Assembly (NCBI GenBank): GCA_039649115.1
Contig: JBBWZQ010000031.1
Span: 1-64,000 of the forward strand
Length of the DNA stretch: 64,000 nt
Source: DATEJJ01 sp039649115
GTDB taxonomy: Bacteria > Actinomycetota > Actinomycetes > Mycobacteriales > Micromonosporaceae
Direction: 5' to 3'
Position numbers and translations under genes: made by a program. The notes below the pieces were generated by a model that did not search any database, was not told the DNA's origin, and saw only the letters and a program-made list of their open reading frames with translations. Below, in pieces: positions 33,773-41,920 of this stretch. How positions within the stretch are numbered: the first letter of the stretch is position 1; each line of letters begins with the position of its first letter.

Positions 33773-34893
33773 GCGACGATTCCCGCCCCCCGCGCACGCG
33801 GCGGGCGGCGCGGCGCGCCGGCCTGCTCAGTGCCGTGGTTGGTGTGGCGGCCGCAGGGGTAGCAGCAGGTGTGACCGCCGAGCGCCTCCTCCTGCGCCGC
33901 ACCCGGTACAGCCCGGACGACCCGTACGAGGACGAGCGGTTCGGTCAGCTCCCGTTCGACGAGAGCCGCACCGTCACCGGGCCCGACGGCATCGACGTGT
34001 ATGTGGAAGTGGTCGAGCCGGCCGACGGCGTCGACCTCGAACTGGACTTCGACTTCATCCCGGCGGGGGCACCCGAGCCGACCCTCGTCTTCATCCACGG
34101 CTTCTGCCTGGACATGGGCACCTTCCACTTCCAGCGCGCCGAGCTGACCCGGCGCGGCGACTACCGGATGGTCTTCTACGACCAGCCCGGCCACGGGCGC
34201 TCCGGCAAGCTGGACCACGGCGAGTACACGCTGGAGTCGCTCGGCGAGACGCTCAAGGCGGTGCTCGACCAGACCCTGCCGGCGGGGCCGATGGTCCTCA
34301 TCGGACACTCGATGGGCGGCATGACGATCATGGCGCTCGCCGAGCTGTACCCGGACCTGTTCACCGAGCGCGTGCAGGGTGTGGTGTTCATGTCCACCTC
34401 CGGCGGCAAGCTGGACGAGGTCAGCCTCGGCATGCCGGACTTCCTCGCCCGGTTCGGCCGGCCGCTGGTACCGGTCATCATCGGTTCCGGCAAGCTGACG
34501 TCGGGTGTCGTCGACAGCGTGCGGCGCGCCTCGACCGACCTGGCCTGGCTGCTCACCCGCAGGTACGGTTTCGGCAGCGCCAAGCCGAGCCCGAGCGTGG
34601 TGTCCTATGTGGAGCGGATGAACTCCACGACGGGCACCGAGGTGGTCGCCCGGTACCTGCGCGCCATCTACACGCACGCCCGCTACCCGGCCCTGGAGGC
34701 GCTCAAGCGCACCAAGGTGCTCGTGGTCTGCGGCGAGAAGGACCTGTTGACCCCGCTCGCGCATTCCGAGGAGATCTGTCGCATACTGCCGGACGCGCGG
34801 CTCGCCACGGTGCCCGAAGGCGGCCACGTCGCGATGCTCGAATTCCCGGACCAGGTCAACGCCGCGCTGCTGGATTTCCTGGCGCAGGTGTAG
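33769..34893 (+). CDS. alpha/beta hydrolase, membrane-anchored
   Basis: A 374-aa alpha/beta-fold hydrolase with an N-terminal hydrophobic anchor (AGLLSAVVGVAAAGVAAGVT). The nucleophile elbow is GHSMGG (serine near residue 184), the oxyanion region is FIHGFCLDMGTFHF, the acid is in VVCGEKDLLTPLA and the histidine in PEGGHVAMLE. Homologues regularly sit between alr and tsaE in actinobacteria, but the substrate is unknown. ATG 33769 overlaps the alr stop. Confidence 0.9.
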   Translation: MSDDSRPPRTRRAARRAGLLSAVVGVAAAGVAAGVTAERLLLRRTRYSPDDPYEDERFGQLPFDESRTVTGPDGIDVYVEVVEPADGVDLELDFDFIPAGAPEPTLVFIHGFCLDMGTFHFQRAELTRRGDYRMVFYDQPGHGRSGKLDHGEYTLESLGETLKAVLDQTLPAGPMVLIGHSMGGMTIMALAELYPDLFTERVQGVVFMSTSGGKLDEVSLGMPDFLARFGRPLVPVIIGSGKLTSGVVDSVRRASTDLAWLLTRRYGFGSAKPSPSVVSYVERMNSTTGTEVVARYLRAIYTHARYPALEALKRTKVLVVCGEKDLLTPLAHSEEICRILPDARLATVPEGGHVAMLEFPDQVNAALLDFLAQV

Positions 34894-34908
34894 GAGCGAA
34901 CACAGCCG

Positions 34909-35499
34909 ATGGCCGACCGGTGGAGAGCACTGGCAAAGGAGATCCGGGCCTGCGTCGCCTGTCCCGAGCTGGTGGCCACCCGCACCCGGGTGGTGGTCGG
35001 CGACCCGCCCGCGTTCGGGCCGCCCGGTGCGCCGGTGCGCCTGGCCTTCGTCGGTGAGGCGCCGGGCGCGCAGGAAGACGCGACCGGGCACCCGTTCGTG
35101 GGCAAGGCGGGGCAGCTGCTCGACCAGTTGCTGACCGATTCGGGCCTGGCGCGCGCCGAGGTGGCGGTGCTCAACGTCGTCAAGTGCCGGCCGCCGCGCA
35201 ACCGGGCACCCGGGGCGGGGGAGATCGCGCGCTGCCGCCCGTACCTGCAGAAGCAGCTGGACCTGTTGCGGCCGCGCCTGATCGTCGCACTCGGGCTGAC
35301 CGCGGTGGCCTGGTTCCTGGGGCGGCGCACGTCGCTGGCCGCGGCCCGCGGCACGGTGCACCGGGTCGGCGGCCGGCCGGTCATCGCGACCTACCATCCG
35401 TCGGCCGCGATCCGGTTCGGGCCCAGCGGCGCGCCACTCGCCGCGCTGCGCGAGGACCTCGACTTCGCGGCCCGCCTACTCGCGGAGGCTCCGCTGTGA
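34909..35499 (+). CDS. uracil-DNA glycosylase, family 4/5-like iron-sulfur type
   Basis: A 196-aa uracil-DNA glycosylase of the UdgA group, which removes uracil from DNA in base excision repair. It has AFVGEAPGAQEDATGHPFVG (motif A) and TYHPSAAIR (motif B). Cysteines in RACVACPEL, VKCRPPRNR and ARCRPYLQ are placed as in members with a 4Fe-4S cluster. ATG 34909 is used. It sits inside the alr-to-tsaD block and overlaps tsaE in a GTGA. Confidence 0.9.
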   Translation: MADRWRALAKEIRACVACPELVATRTRVVVGDPPAFGPPGAPVRLAFVGEAPGAQEDATGHPFVGKAGQLLDQLLTDSGLARAEVAVLNVVKCRPPRNRAPGAGEIARCRPYLQKQLDLLRPRLIVALGLTAVAWFLGRRTSLAAARGTVHRVGGRPVIATYHPSAAIRFGPSGAPLAALREDLDFAARLLAEAPL

Positions 35500-36011
35500 C
35501 TCTCAAGTTGTCTACTGTGGACGACACCCGGGCGTTCGGGCGGCGGCTGGCCGGGCTGTTGCGCGCCGGCGACCTGGTGCTGCTGACCGGGCCGCTGGGC
35601 GCCGGCAAGACGGCGCTGACCCAGGGCATCGGCCGCGGGTTGGGGGTCGACGGCGAAGTCACCTCGCCGACCTTCGTCATCTCGCGCATCCACCGCGGCG
35701 GCCGGGTACCGCTGGTGCACGTCGACGCGTACCGCCTGGTCGCCGCCGCCGACTCCGGTGCCCAACTGGACGACCTGGACCTGGACGCCTCGGTCGAGGA
35801 CTCGGTGACGGTGGTGGAGTGGGGCGAGGGCGTCGCCGAACAGCTCTGCGACGCATACCTGGAAGTGCGCATCCAACCCGTGGACGACGAGTCCCGCGTG
35901 GTGGATCTGGTGCCGCACGCCGGCGACTGGGCGGCCCGGCTGGCCGGCAGCGACCTCGACGTCGCTGATCCTCCCGGCAGCAGCGGCCTTCGACCGAACT
36001 ATCCTCGTTGA
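35496..36011 (+). CDS. tsaE: tRNA t6A synthesis ATPase TsaE
   Basis: TsaE is the P-loop ATPase that, with TsaB and TsaD, transfers the threonylcarbamoyl group to A37 of ANN-decoding tRNAs. The 171-aa protein has Walker A TGPLGAGKTALTQG, SPTFVISRIH, the HVDAYRL segment and VTVVEWGEG. GTG 35496 overlaps the glycosylase gene. It forms a cluster with tsaB, rimI and tsaD. Confidence 0.94.
   Translation: MTLKLSTVDDTRAFGRRLAGLLRAGDLVLLTGPLGAGKTALTQGIGRGLGVDGEVTSPTFVISRIHRGGRVPLVHVDAYRLVAAADSGAQLDDLDLDASVEDSVTVVEWGEGVAEQLCDAYLEVRIQPVDDESRVVDLVPHAGDWAARLAGSDLDVADPPGSSGLRPNYPR
36000..36005 (+). promoter_or_regulatory. -10 element TATCCT, predicted leaderless tsaB start inside the operon
   Basis: TATCCT is followed by 7 nt and GTG 36013. 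It overlaps the last codons of tsaE and would give tsaB-rimI-tsaD a second promoter. Confidence 0.4.
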
Positions 36012-36012
36012 C

Positions 36013-36672
36013 GTGCTCATTGTCGTGATGGACTCGGCGACGCCGGCGATCACCGCGGCGCTGGCCTCGGTGGACGAGGCGGGCGTCGAGCTCGTCGCCC
36101 AGCGGGTCACCGTGGACGCCCGGGCACACGGTGAGCTGCTCGCGCCGCACATCGAGGCGGTGCTGGCGCACGCCGGCGCCCAGCCGGGCGATCTGGGCGC
36201 CGTCGTGGCGGGGCTCGGGCCCGGACCGTTCACCGGGTTGCGGGTCGGCCTGGTGACAGCCGCCGCGTTCAGCGACGCGCTGGCCATCCCGGCGTATGGC
36301 GTGTGTTCGCTCGACGCGCTCGGCGCGGCCGCCGGCACCGGGCGGGTCCTGGTGGCAACGGATGCGCGGCGCAAGGAGGTGTACTGGGCGCTGTACGCCG
36401 ACGGCCGGCGCCTGACTGAGCCGGCAGTCAGCAGGCCGGCGGACCTCCCGGTGGCGCGGGCGGAGGCGGCGGTCGGGGAGGGTGCGCTGCGCTACGCGGA
36501 CGTGCTCGGCCTGCCGGTGCGCCCGGAGCCCCGCTACCCGGACGCGCTGTGGCTGGCCCGGCTGGCCGCCGACCGGATACTCGGGCACGCGCCGGGGGAG
36601 CACCTTGTGCCGCTGTACCTGCGCCGTCCCGACGCGGTGGCGACGGGCACCCGGAAGCAGGTGCTGCCTTGA
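36013..36672 (+). CDS. tsaB: tRNA t6A synthesis protein TsaB
   Basis: TsaB is the inactive paralogue of TsaD that forms a heterodimer with it. The 219-aa protein begins LIVVMDSATPAITAALASVD and has GLGPGPFTGLRVGLVTAAAF, the family hallmark. GTG 36013 is used, though ATG 36028 is a possible alternative. The stop codon overlaps the TTG start of rimI. Confidence 0.94.
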   Translation: MLIVVMDSATPAITAALASVDEAGVELVAQRVTVDARAHGELLAPHIEAVLAHAGAQPGDLGAVVAGLGPGPFTGLRVGLVTAAAFSDALAIPAYGVCSLDALGAAAGTGRVLVATDARRKEVYWALYADGRRLTEPAVSRPADLPVARAEAAVGEGALRYADVLGLPVRPEPRYPDALWLARLAADRILGHAPGEHLVPLYLRRPDAVATGTRKQVLP

Positions 36673-37118
36673 GGGTCGCGGTGCGGCTGGAGCGGATGCG
36701 GTGGTGGCACATCGACCAGCTCATGCCGATCGAGGCCGACCTGTTCGGTACCGAGCAGTGGTCGAGCGCGATGTTCTGGAACGAGCTGGCGAACGGCCAC
36801 TACTACATCGTCGCGGTCGACGGGGACGATGAGGTCATCGGGTACGCGGGGCTGTCGAGCGACGCGGACGCGGCGTGGGTGCAGAACATCGCGGTGCGCC
36901 GCGACCGGCAGCGGTACGGGGTGGGGCGGGCCCTGCTCGAAGCGCTGCTCGCCGAGGCGCAGCGGCGGGACGCCCCCGCGGTACTGCTGGAGGTTGCCGT
37001 GGACAACGGGCCGGCACAGCGGCTCTACGACGCGTACGGCTTCCAGATCGTGGGCCTGCGCCGCGGGTACTACCAGCCGAGCAACACGGATGCGTTGGTG
37101 ATGCGACGTGAAGCGTGA
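36669..37118 (+). CDS. rimI: ribosomal protein S18 alanine N-acetyltransferase
   Basis: A 149-aa GNAT acetyltransferase. The acetyl-CoA motif is VQNIAVRRDRQRYGVGRALL, and the end VDNGPAQRLYDAYGFQIVG is typical of RimI. TTG 36669 overlaps the tsaB stop; a GTG at 36681 is an alternative. RimI between tsaB and tsaD is the standard order, and the short spacing supports one operon. Confidence 0.93.
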   Translation: MRVAVRLERMRWWHIDQLMPIEADLFGTEQWSSAMFWNELANGHYYIVAVDGDDEVIGYAGLSSDADAAWVQNIAVRRDRQRYGVGRALLEALLAEAQRRDAPAVLLEVAVDNGPAQRLYDAYGFQIVGLRRGYYQPSNTDALVMRREA

Positions 37119-38157
37119 CGAACCCCTCGTCCTCGGGATCGAGACGTCCTGCGACGAGACCGGCATCGGGGTCGTGCGCGGCGTGACCCTGCTCGCCGAC
37201 GCGGTGGCGTCCAGTGTGGACGAACACGCGCGCTTCGGCGGCGTGGTGCCCGAGGTGGCCAGCCGGGCTCATCTGGAGGCGATGGTACCCACCGTCCACA
37301 GGGCACTGTCCCAGGCGGGCGTCCGGCTGTCCGATGTGGACGCCATCGCGGTGACCGCCGGTCCCGGGCTCGCCGGTGCCCTGCTGGTCGGCGTCGCCGC
37401 CGCGAAGGCGTACGCGCTGGCGGCCGGGAAGCCGCTCTACGGCGTGAACCACCTGGCCGCCCACGTGGCCGTGGACACCCTGGAGCACGGCCCGCTGCCG
37501 GAGCCGGTGGTGGCGCTGCTCGTCTCGGGCGGCCACTCCAGCCTGCTGGTGGTCGAGGATCTGGCCACCGGGGTGACGCCGCTGGGCGGGACCATCGACG
37601 ACGCGGCCGGCGAGGCGTTCGACAAGGTGGCCCGCCTGCTGGGCCTGCCGTTCCCGGGCGGGCCGCCGATCGACCGGGCGGCGCGCGAGGGCGACCCGGC
37701 CGCGATCGCGTTCCCCCGTGGCCTGACCGCACCGCGCGACCTGGTGGCGCACCGCTACGACTTCTCCTTCTCGGGGCTGAAGACGGCGGTCGCGCGCTGG
37801 GTGGAGGCGCGGCAGCGCGAGGGCGTCGAGGTACCGGTCGCCGACGTCGCGGCGAGCTTCCAGGAGGCGGTCTGCGACGTGCTCGTGGCGAAGGCGGTCG
37901 ACGCGTGCCGCGCGTACGGGATCGGGGCGCTGGTGATCGGCGGGGGAGTCGCCGCCAACTCCAGGATCCGCTCGCTGGCCCAGGAGCGTTGCGACCGGTA
38001 CGGGATCGCGGTACGGGTACCCCGGCCCGGGCTGTGCACCGACAACGGGGCGATGGTCGCGGCGCTCGGCGCGCACCTGGTCTCCGCCGGAGTCCCACCC
38101 AGCCGGCTGAGTCTGCCGGCCGACTCGGCCATGCCGCTGACCGCGGTCACCGGGTAA
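37108..38157 (+). CDS. tsaD: tRNA N6-adenosine threonylcarbamoyltransferase TsaD
   Basis: TsaD is the catalytic t6A subunit. The 349-aa ASKHA-fold protein has LGIETSCDETGIGVV, the metal site NHLAAHVAV, the LLVSGGHSSLL loop, FSFSGLKTAV and GGGVAANSRIR. GTG 37108 overlaps rimI. It closes the conserved block; after it the order differs from relatives, since small genes and a sugar transporter precede groES. Confidence 0.96.
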   Translation: MKRDEPLVLGIETSCDETGIGVVRGVTLLADAVASSVDEHARFGGVVPEVASRAHLEAMVPTVHRALSQAGVRLSDVDAIAVTAGPGLAGALLVGVAAAKAYALAAGKPLYGVNHLAAHVAVDTLEHGPLPEPVVALLVSGGHSSLLVVEDLATGVTPLGGTIDDAAGEAFDKVARLLGLPFPGGPPIDRAAREGDPAAIAFPRGLTAPRDLVAHRYDFSFSGLKTAVARWVEARQREGVEVPVADVAASFQEAVCDVLVAKAVDACRAYGIGALVIGGGVAANSRIRSLAQERCDRYGIAVRVPRPGLCTDNGAMVAALGAHLVSAGVPPSRLSLPADSAMPLTAVTG

Positions 38158-38196
38158 CCGCGGCCCTCCGCCGGGAGGAGCGGTCCGCGGCCGCAC

Positions 38197-38202
38197 TACT
38201 CT
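38197..38202 (+). promoter_or_regulatory. -10 element TACTCT, predicted leaderless start
   Basis: TACTCT followed by 6 nt and GTG 38209, no Shine-Dalgarno sequence. Confidence 0.5.
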
Positions 38203-38208
38203 GGCTGC

Positions 38209-38463
38209 GTGATCGTGCGGATGTGGGAGGTCCGGGCCTACCCCGAGAGCTTCACCGAGATGCTCTCCTGGGTGTGTGACATGGCCCTGCTGGACATCGA
38301 GCTCAACCCGCTGCACATCTCCAGCGAGGTGTTCAGCTCGACGGACCACCGGATCGTGGTGATCTCGAAGTGGCGCGCCGCACCGCCGACCTACCCCGAC
38401 CCGCCCGGCGAACTGGTGACCCGCTCGGCGCACGTCTGGGACTTCAGCCCCGTGGACCGCTGA
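38209..38463 (+). CDS. small hypothetical protein (84 aa)
   Basis: Not recognised with certainty. The 84-aa soluble protein (VRMWEVRAYPESFTEMLSWV, VVISKWRAAPPTYPDPPGEL, ending HVWDFSPVDR) has a pattern vaguely like small ferredoxin-like antibiotic-biosynthesis monooxygenase domains, which is only a guess. Codon bias is clearly coding. GTG 38209 is supported by the -10-like TACTCT; ATG 38221 is an alternative. The same frame shows coding-like sequence after its stop, described separately. Confidence 0.7.
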   Translation: MIVRMWEVRAYPESFTEMLSWVCDMALLDIELNPLHISSEVFSSTDHRIVVISKWRAAPPTYPDPPGELVTRSAHVWDFSPVDR

Positions 38464-38583
38464 CGGGCGGATATCCAGGTGGCGATCGACGCCTGGCGTG
38501 CGGAGCACGGCGAGGGATCGCTGGTCGGCATCTCGGGTCACGGCGCGAGCACCACAGCCTCACCGAGCTGCTGGTCGGCGGGG
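38464..38583 (+). pseudogene. coding-like remnant with a frameshift after the 84-aa gene
   Basis: Directly after TGA 38461-38463 the same frame continues RADIQVAIDAWRAEHGEG and SLVGISGHG with strong third-position GC. Near 38545 the bias switches frame to EHHSLTELLVGGVIP and runs into the end of the convergent ybaK gene. This looks like a decayed gene piece or a 1-nt sequence error. No family was recognised. Confidence 0.35.
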
Positions 38584-39060
38584 TCATACCGAGATCGCCG
38601 CCACCGTCGCGCCTGTCACCCGTACCAGGTCTGCCGGGTTGACCTCGATCTGCAGGCCCCGCCGGCCGCCGGACACGAACACCGTGGGCCAGTCGTGCGC
38701 CGAGCCGTCCAGCACGATCGGCAGCCGCGAGCGCTGGCCGAACGGGGAGATGCCCCCGGTCACATACCCCGTGGCGCGTTCGGCCGCGGCCGGCTCCGCC
38801 ATGGCGGCCTTTTTGCCGCCCAGCGCGGCGGCGAGTGCCTTGAGATCCAAAGACGATGAAACTGGTACGATCCCGACGGCGAGCCGGCCGTCCACGCTGG
38901 CGACCAGCGTCTTGAACAGCCTGCCCGCAGGCACCGCGAGCGCCTCGGCGGCGGCCTCGCCGTAGGAGCGGGCACGCGCGTCGACCTCGTAGGTATGGGT
39001 GGTGAACGTGACTGCCTGCTTGGTGAGCAGTACGGTCGCGGGAGTCCCCTTACCTGCCAC
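38584..39060 (-). CDS. ybaK: Cys-tRNA(Pro)/Cys-tRNA(Cys) deacylase YbaK
   Basis: A 158-aa trans-editing deacylase that hydrolyses mischarged Cys-tRNA(Pro). It has GRLFKTLVASVDGRLAVGIV with the conserved lysine, KKAAMAEPAAAERATGYVTG, GGISPFGQRSRLPIVLD and the end GRRGLQIEVNPADLVRVTGA, all YbaK/EbsC motifs. GTG 39060 follows TACGCT by 7 nt, indicating a leaderless transcript. Confidence 0.93.
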   Translation of the reverse strand: MAGKGTPATVLLTKQAVTFTTHTYEVDARARSYGEAAAEALAVPAGRLFKTLVASVDGRLAVGIVPVSSSLDLKALAAALGGKKAAMAEPAAAERATGYVTGGISPFGQRSRLPIVLDGSAHDWPTVFVSGGRRGLQIEVNPADLVRVTGATVAAISV

Positions 39061-39067
39061 AGAAGGC

Positions 39068-39073
39068 AGCGTA
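39068..39073 (-). promoter_or_regulatory. -10 element TACGCT, predicted leaderless ybaK
   Basis: Minus-strand TACGCT, 7-nt spacer, then GTG 39060; no ribosome-binding site. Confidence 0.5.
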
Positions 39074-39148
39074 TCGGGGGTCGCGGGCGTTGCCCGGAGG
39101 CCTTACCTTGGGCAGGTCACAGTTTCCTCAATGGATGGAGACGCAACG

Positions 39149-39394
39149 ATGGCGCGGTACCGGCGTTGGCGCTGGATCGCGATCAGTCTGGTGGTCGGTG
39201 CACTGATCGGCACGGTCACCCTGACGGCGGAGGCCTGGGCCGACCGGGGAGCGCACCGCTGCTCGACCTCGCAACGCTTCACCGCCGAGGGCAACTCGTG
39301 GCGCACCGGTGCGCTCGCGGCCGCCAGTTGCCAGGCGTGGCGGCGCATGCACCGCCGGCAGCACCGGTTCCTCACCCGCCTCGATCTGGACTGA
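39149..39394 (+). CDS. small secreted or membrane-anchored hypothetical protein
   Basis: An 81-aa protein with a basic start and one hydrophobic segment (WIAISLVVGALIGTVTLTAE AW shape), then a hydrophilic domain with two cysteines (HRCSTSQRF and AASCQAWRR) that could pair outside the cytoplasm. The end is His/Arg-rich (RRMHRRQHRFL). ATG 39149 has GGAG nine nt upstream; ATG 39131 is an alternative. The 3' end overlaps the convergent methyltransferase gene by 23 bp. No family recognised. Confidence 0.6.
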   Translation: MARYRRWRWIAISLVVGALIGTVTLTAEAWADRGAHRCSTSQRFTAEGNSWRTGALAAASCQAWRRMHRRQHRFLTRLDLD

Positions 39395-40559
39395 CCGGGT
39401 TGCAGAGGAGGGCGGTGGGTGCGCCGGCCACCTTGGTGAGCACCACCGTCAGCTCCGCGTCGCCGGCCGGGCGCAACTGGCGCCGCAGCTGGTCCGGATC
39501 GAGCGGGGATCCCCGCTTCTTGATGGTCAGCCGGCCCACCCGCCGGGCCTGGAGCGCGGCGCGCAGCCGCTTCACCGAGAACGGCAGGACCTCCAGCACC
39601 TCGAAGCAGCGCGCGAAGCCGGCACCGCCTGGTGCGTCCGTGTAGACGTATGCGATGTCCGGGTCGGCGAGGGTACCGCCGACGGTGGCGGCGAACTCCG
39701 CGACCAGGTGCGCGCGCACCACCGCGCCGTCCGGGTCGAGGAGGTACCGGCGCACCGGCCCGACCGGCGCCCGCTCCCGTCCCGAGCCCGTCAGCGTGAG
39801 CCCGTCCGGCAGCAGGGTGGCGCGCCGGGGCACCTGGGCCAGCGGTCCGTACCAGAGTGCCGCCTCCACCACAGCGCCGCGTACCGACACCCACTCCGCC
39901 TCGGTGCCCGCCGGCACCAGCGCGTGATCGATCCCGGGCGCGAGCTTGAGCACGGTGCGCGGTACCGAGTCCGCGAGGCGGGACACGAACTCCCATGGCG
40001 GCGAGTACCCGCGCGGGTCGAAGACGCGGGTACCGCCGCGCCGCCGGGCCGGGTCGCAGCAGACTCCATCCACTGTGGACAGGTCCACCTCCCGAGCGTC
40101 GGCGCAGCTCACCGACGCGCGGCCGGCCAGCCCGAGCGCGTCCACGTTTGCCTGCGCGACCGCCGCGGTGAGCGGGTCGGCGTCCACCGCGGTCACCCGG
40201 ATGCCGGCCCGGGCCGCGGCGAGCGCGTCGGCGCCGATCCCGCAGCACAGGTCGGCCAGGTGGCGCACGCCGGCCGCCGCCAGCCGGGCCGCCCGCCGGT
40301 TCGCGACGCCGATCCGGGTGGCCTGCTCCAGCCCGGGCCGGGTGAAGAACATGCGCTCCGCGTCCGTACCACATTTGTCGCTGGCTTTTGCCCGCAGCTC
40401 GACCTGGCTCAGCGCCGCGGCGGCCAGTGCCGCGTCGATGCCGCGGGCCCGCAGCGCCGACGCCGCAACCAGCGGATCCCGACCGGCGACGCCGCCCGCC
40501 GCCGCCAGCGCGGCACCCCCTTCAGGGGCTCGCAACCGCCCGATGATCTCCGGCGTCAC
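39372..40559 (-). CDS. SAM-dependent methyltransferase with THUMP-like C-terminal domain
   Basis: A 395-aa protein. An N-terminal helical part is followed by a methyltransferase core (LADLCCGIGADALAAARAG, VTAVDADPLTAAVAQANVDA, VCCDPARRRGG) and a C-terminal domain of the THUMP-like type found in actinobacteria (LKLAPGIDHALVP, FSVKRLRAALQARRVGRLTI). An RNA substrate is probable but not proven. GTG 40559 has GGGAGG immediately upstream. It is on the same strand as the ROK regulator, 104 bp downstream of it. Confidence 0.85.
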   Translation of the reverse strand: MTPEIIGRLRAPEGGAALAAAGGVAGRDPLVAASALRARGIDAALAAAALSQVELRAKASDKCGTDAERMFFTRPGLEQATRIGVANRRAARLAAAGVRHLADLCCGIGADALAAARAGIRVTAVDADPLTAAVAQANVDALGLAGRASVSCADAREVDLSTVDGVCCDPARRRGGTRVFDPRGYSPPWEFVSRLADSVPRTVLKLAPGIDHALVPAGTEAEWVSVRGAVVEAALWYGPLAQVPRRATLLPDGLTLTGSGRERAPVGPVRRYLLDPDGAVVRAHLVAEFAATVGGTLADPDIAYVYTDAPGGAGFARCFEVLEVLPFSVKRLRAALQARRVGRLTIKKRGSPLDPDQLRRQLRPAGDAELTVVLTKVAGAPTALLCNPVSPDRGG

Positions 40560-40590
40560 CCTCCCACCCCCGCCCCATCCTCGGCCGCAA

Positions 40591-40647
40591 CTTCATTTGA
40601 AGCCGCGGTGTTGGCACCCGCTCGATACCGCAACTTCGATGAAGTTG
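40591..40647. promoter_or_regulatory. two CAACTTC-type dyads between the ROK gene and the methyltransferase
   Basis: CTTCA-TT-TGAAG at 40591-40602 and CAACTTC-GAT-GAAGTTG at 40631-40647 share the half-site CCGCAACTTC. They lie after the ROK stop (40664, minus) and before the GTG at 40559. They could terminate the ROK transcript, or be operators for the methyltransferase gene. Confidence 0.5.
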
Positions 40648-40663
40648 TGACGATCTTGGGTGA

Positions 40664-41875
40664 TCAGGGGGGATCGGGAGGAATCGGCGCGGTTATGCCG
40701 AACTCCAGGGGGTTGCCGAGGAGGTGTTGGAAGGCTAGTTCGGCGGCGCCGATCAGGGGGGCGTCGTCGCCCAGGTCGGGGGTGCGCAGCCGGACATGCT
40801 CGCGGCAGGCGGGCAGCGCGTTGCGGTTGATCCGGCTGCGCACCTGGGCCGCGCCGGCGATGTACACGTCCCGCAGCGTACCGCCGAAGATCACGGTTTC
40901 CGGGTTGAAGATGTTCACCAGGTTCGCCACGCCGAAGCCCAGCCAGTCCGCGACCTGCCGGACCGCGCTCTGCGCCATCGCGTCCCCGCGGGTGGCCGCG
41001 TCGACCACGGCGAGGATGCCTTCCCGCCCGGTGCCGTCCCGGTCGGCCGCCCGCAGCAGCGCGTGCTCGCCGATCTCCGTCTCCCAGCAGCCGCGGCTGC
41101 CGCAACTGCACGGCCGCCCGTTCGGGCTGACCACCATGTGCCCGACCTCGCCGCCATAACCGCCATGCCCGGCCACCGGGCGCCCGCTGGCGATGATCCC
41201 GCCGCCGACGCCCACGTCCCCGTGCAGGTAGATGACGTTGTCCGAGTCCGTCGCGCAGCCCCGGGTGTGTTCGGCCAGCGCGCCCAGGTCGGCACCGTTG
41301 CCCACCGAGATGGGCGCGTCCATCTCCAGCACCTCGGCCAGCGCCTCGCCCAGCGGCTCGTCCACCCAGCCGATGGTCGGGCCGAGCCGCACCATGCCGT
41401 CGGCCCGGCGCACCATGCCCGCGATGGCCACCCCGCTGGCGATGCACCGGCCATCGTCCGGCGCCGCGCGCTGCATCTGCCGCACGAACTCGGCCAGCGG
41501 CTTGACCACGTCGACCGGAGTGAAGTCGCCCCGGCCGCGTACCGTCTCGCGCCGGTCCAGCACCTCGCCGCCCAGTCCCACCCGGGCCGCGGTGATCCGG
41601 TCGACGCCGATCGCGAACGCGTACACGAAGAACCGCTGCGACTCGGGCCGCACCACCAGCGACGGCCGGCCGGCCCGGCCGTGGTCGCTGGGCAGGTCCT
41701 CGCGCACCAGGCCGGCGGCCGTCAGGTCGGCGGTGAGCGCGCCGATGGTGGACCGGTTGAGCCCGAGTGCCGCGGTCAGCTCCGCCCGCGACAGCGCGCC
41801 GCGGACATGGACCAAGCGCAGCAGCGCGCCCAGGTTCTGCCGTCGGATCTCCTCCTGGCTCGGGCCGGCACGCAT
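40664..41875 (-). CDS. ROK family transcriptional regulator (XylR-like)
   Basis: A 403-aa ROK repressor. An N-terminal winged helix (LSRAELTAALGLNRSTIGAL) is followed by a sugar-kinase-like domain with VGVGGGIIASGRPV, the GHMVV histidine and the zinc cysteine motif CSCGSRGCWE. It sits at the end of the sugar ABC operon (permease 45 bp upstream) and is the likely sugar-responsive regulator of it. ATG 41875 is used. It lacks a catalytic ROK glucokinase role since the DNA-binding domain is intact. Confidence 0.92.
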   Translation of the reverse strand: MRAGPSQEEIRRQNLGALLRLVHVRGALSRAELTAALGLNRSTIGALTADLTAAGLVREDLPSDHGRAGRPSLVVRPESQRFFVYAFAIGVDRITAARVGLGGEVLDRRETVRGRGDFTPVDVVKPLAEFVRQMQRAAPDDGRCIASGVAIAGMVRRADGMVRLGPTIGWVDEPLGEALAEVLEMDAPISVGNGADLGALAEHTRGCATDSDNVIYLHGDVGVGGGIIASGRPVAGHGGYGGEVGHMVVSPNGRPCSCGSRGCWETEIGEHALLRAADRDGTGREGILAVVDAATRGDAMAQSAVRQVADWLGFGVANLVNIFNPETVIFGGTLRDVYIAGAAQVRSRINRNALPACREHVRLRTPDLGDDAPLIGAAELAFQHLLGNPLEFGITAPIPPDPP

Positions 41876-41920
41876 GGGGGGTGTCTTCTCTGCGAGTGGC
41901 GTGGGGTGCGGAGGGTGTGG

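Noticed and set aside
36549..37118. Longer rimI reading from further upstream
   Set aside because: The upstream extension overlaps tsaB and lacks GNAT features; TTG 36669 gives the expected length.
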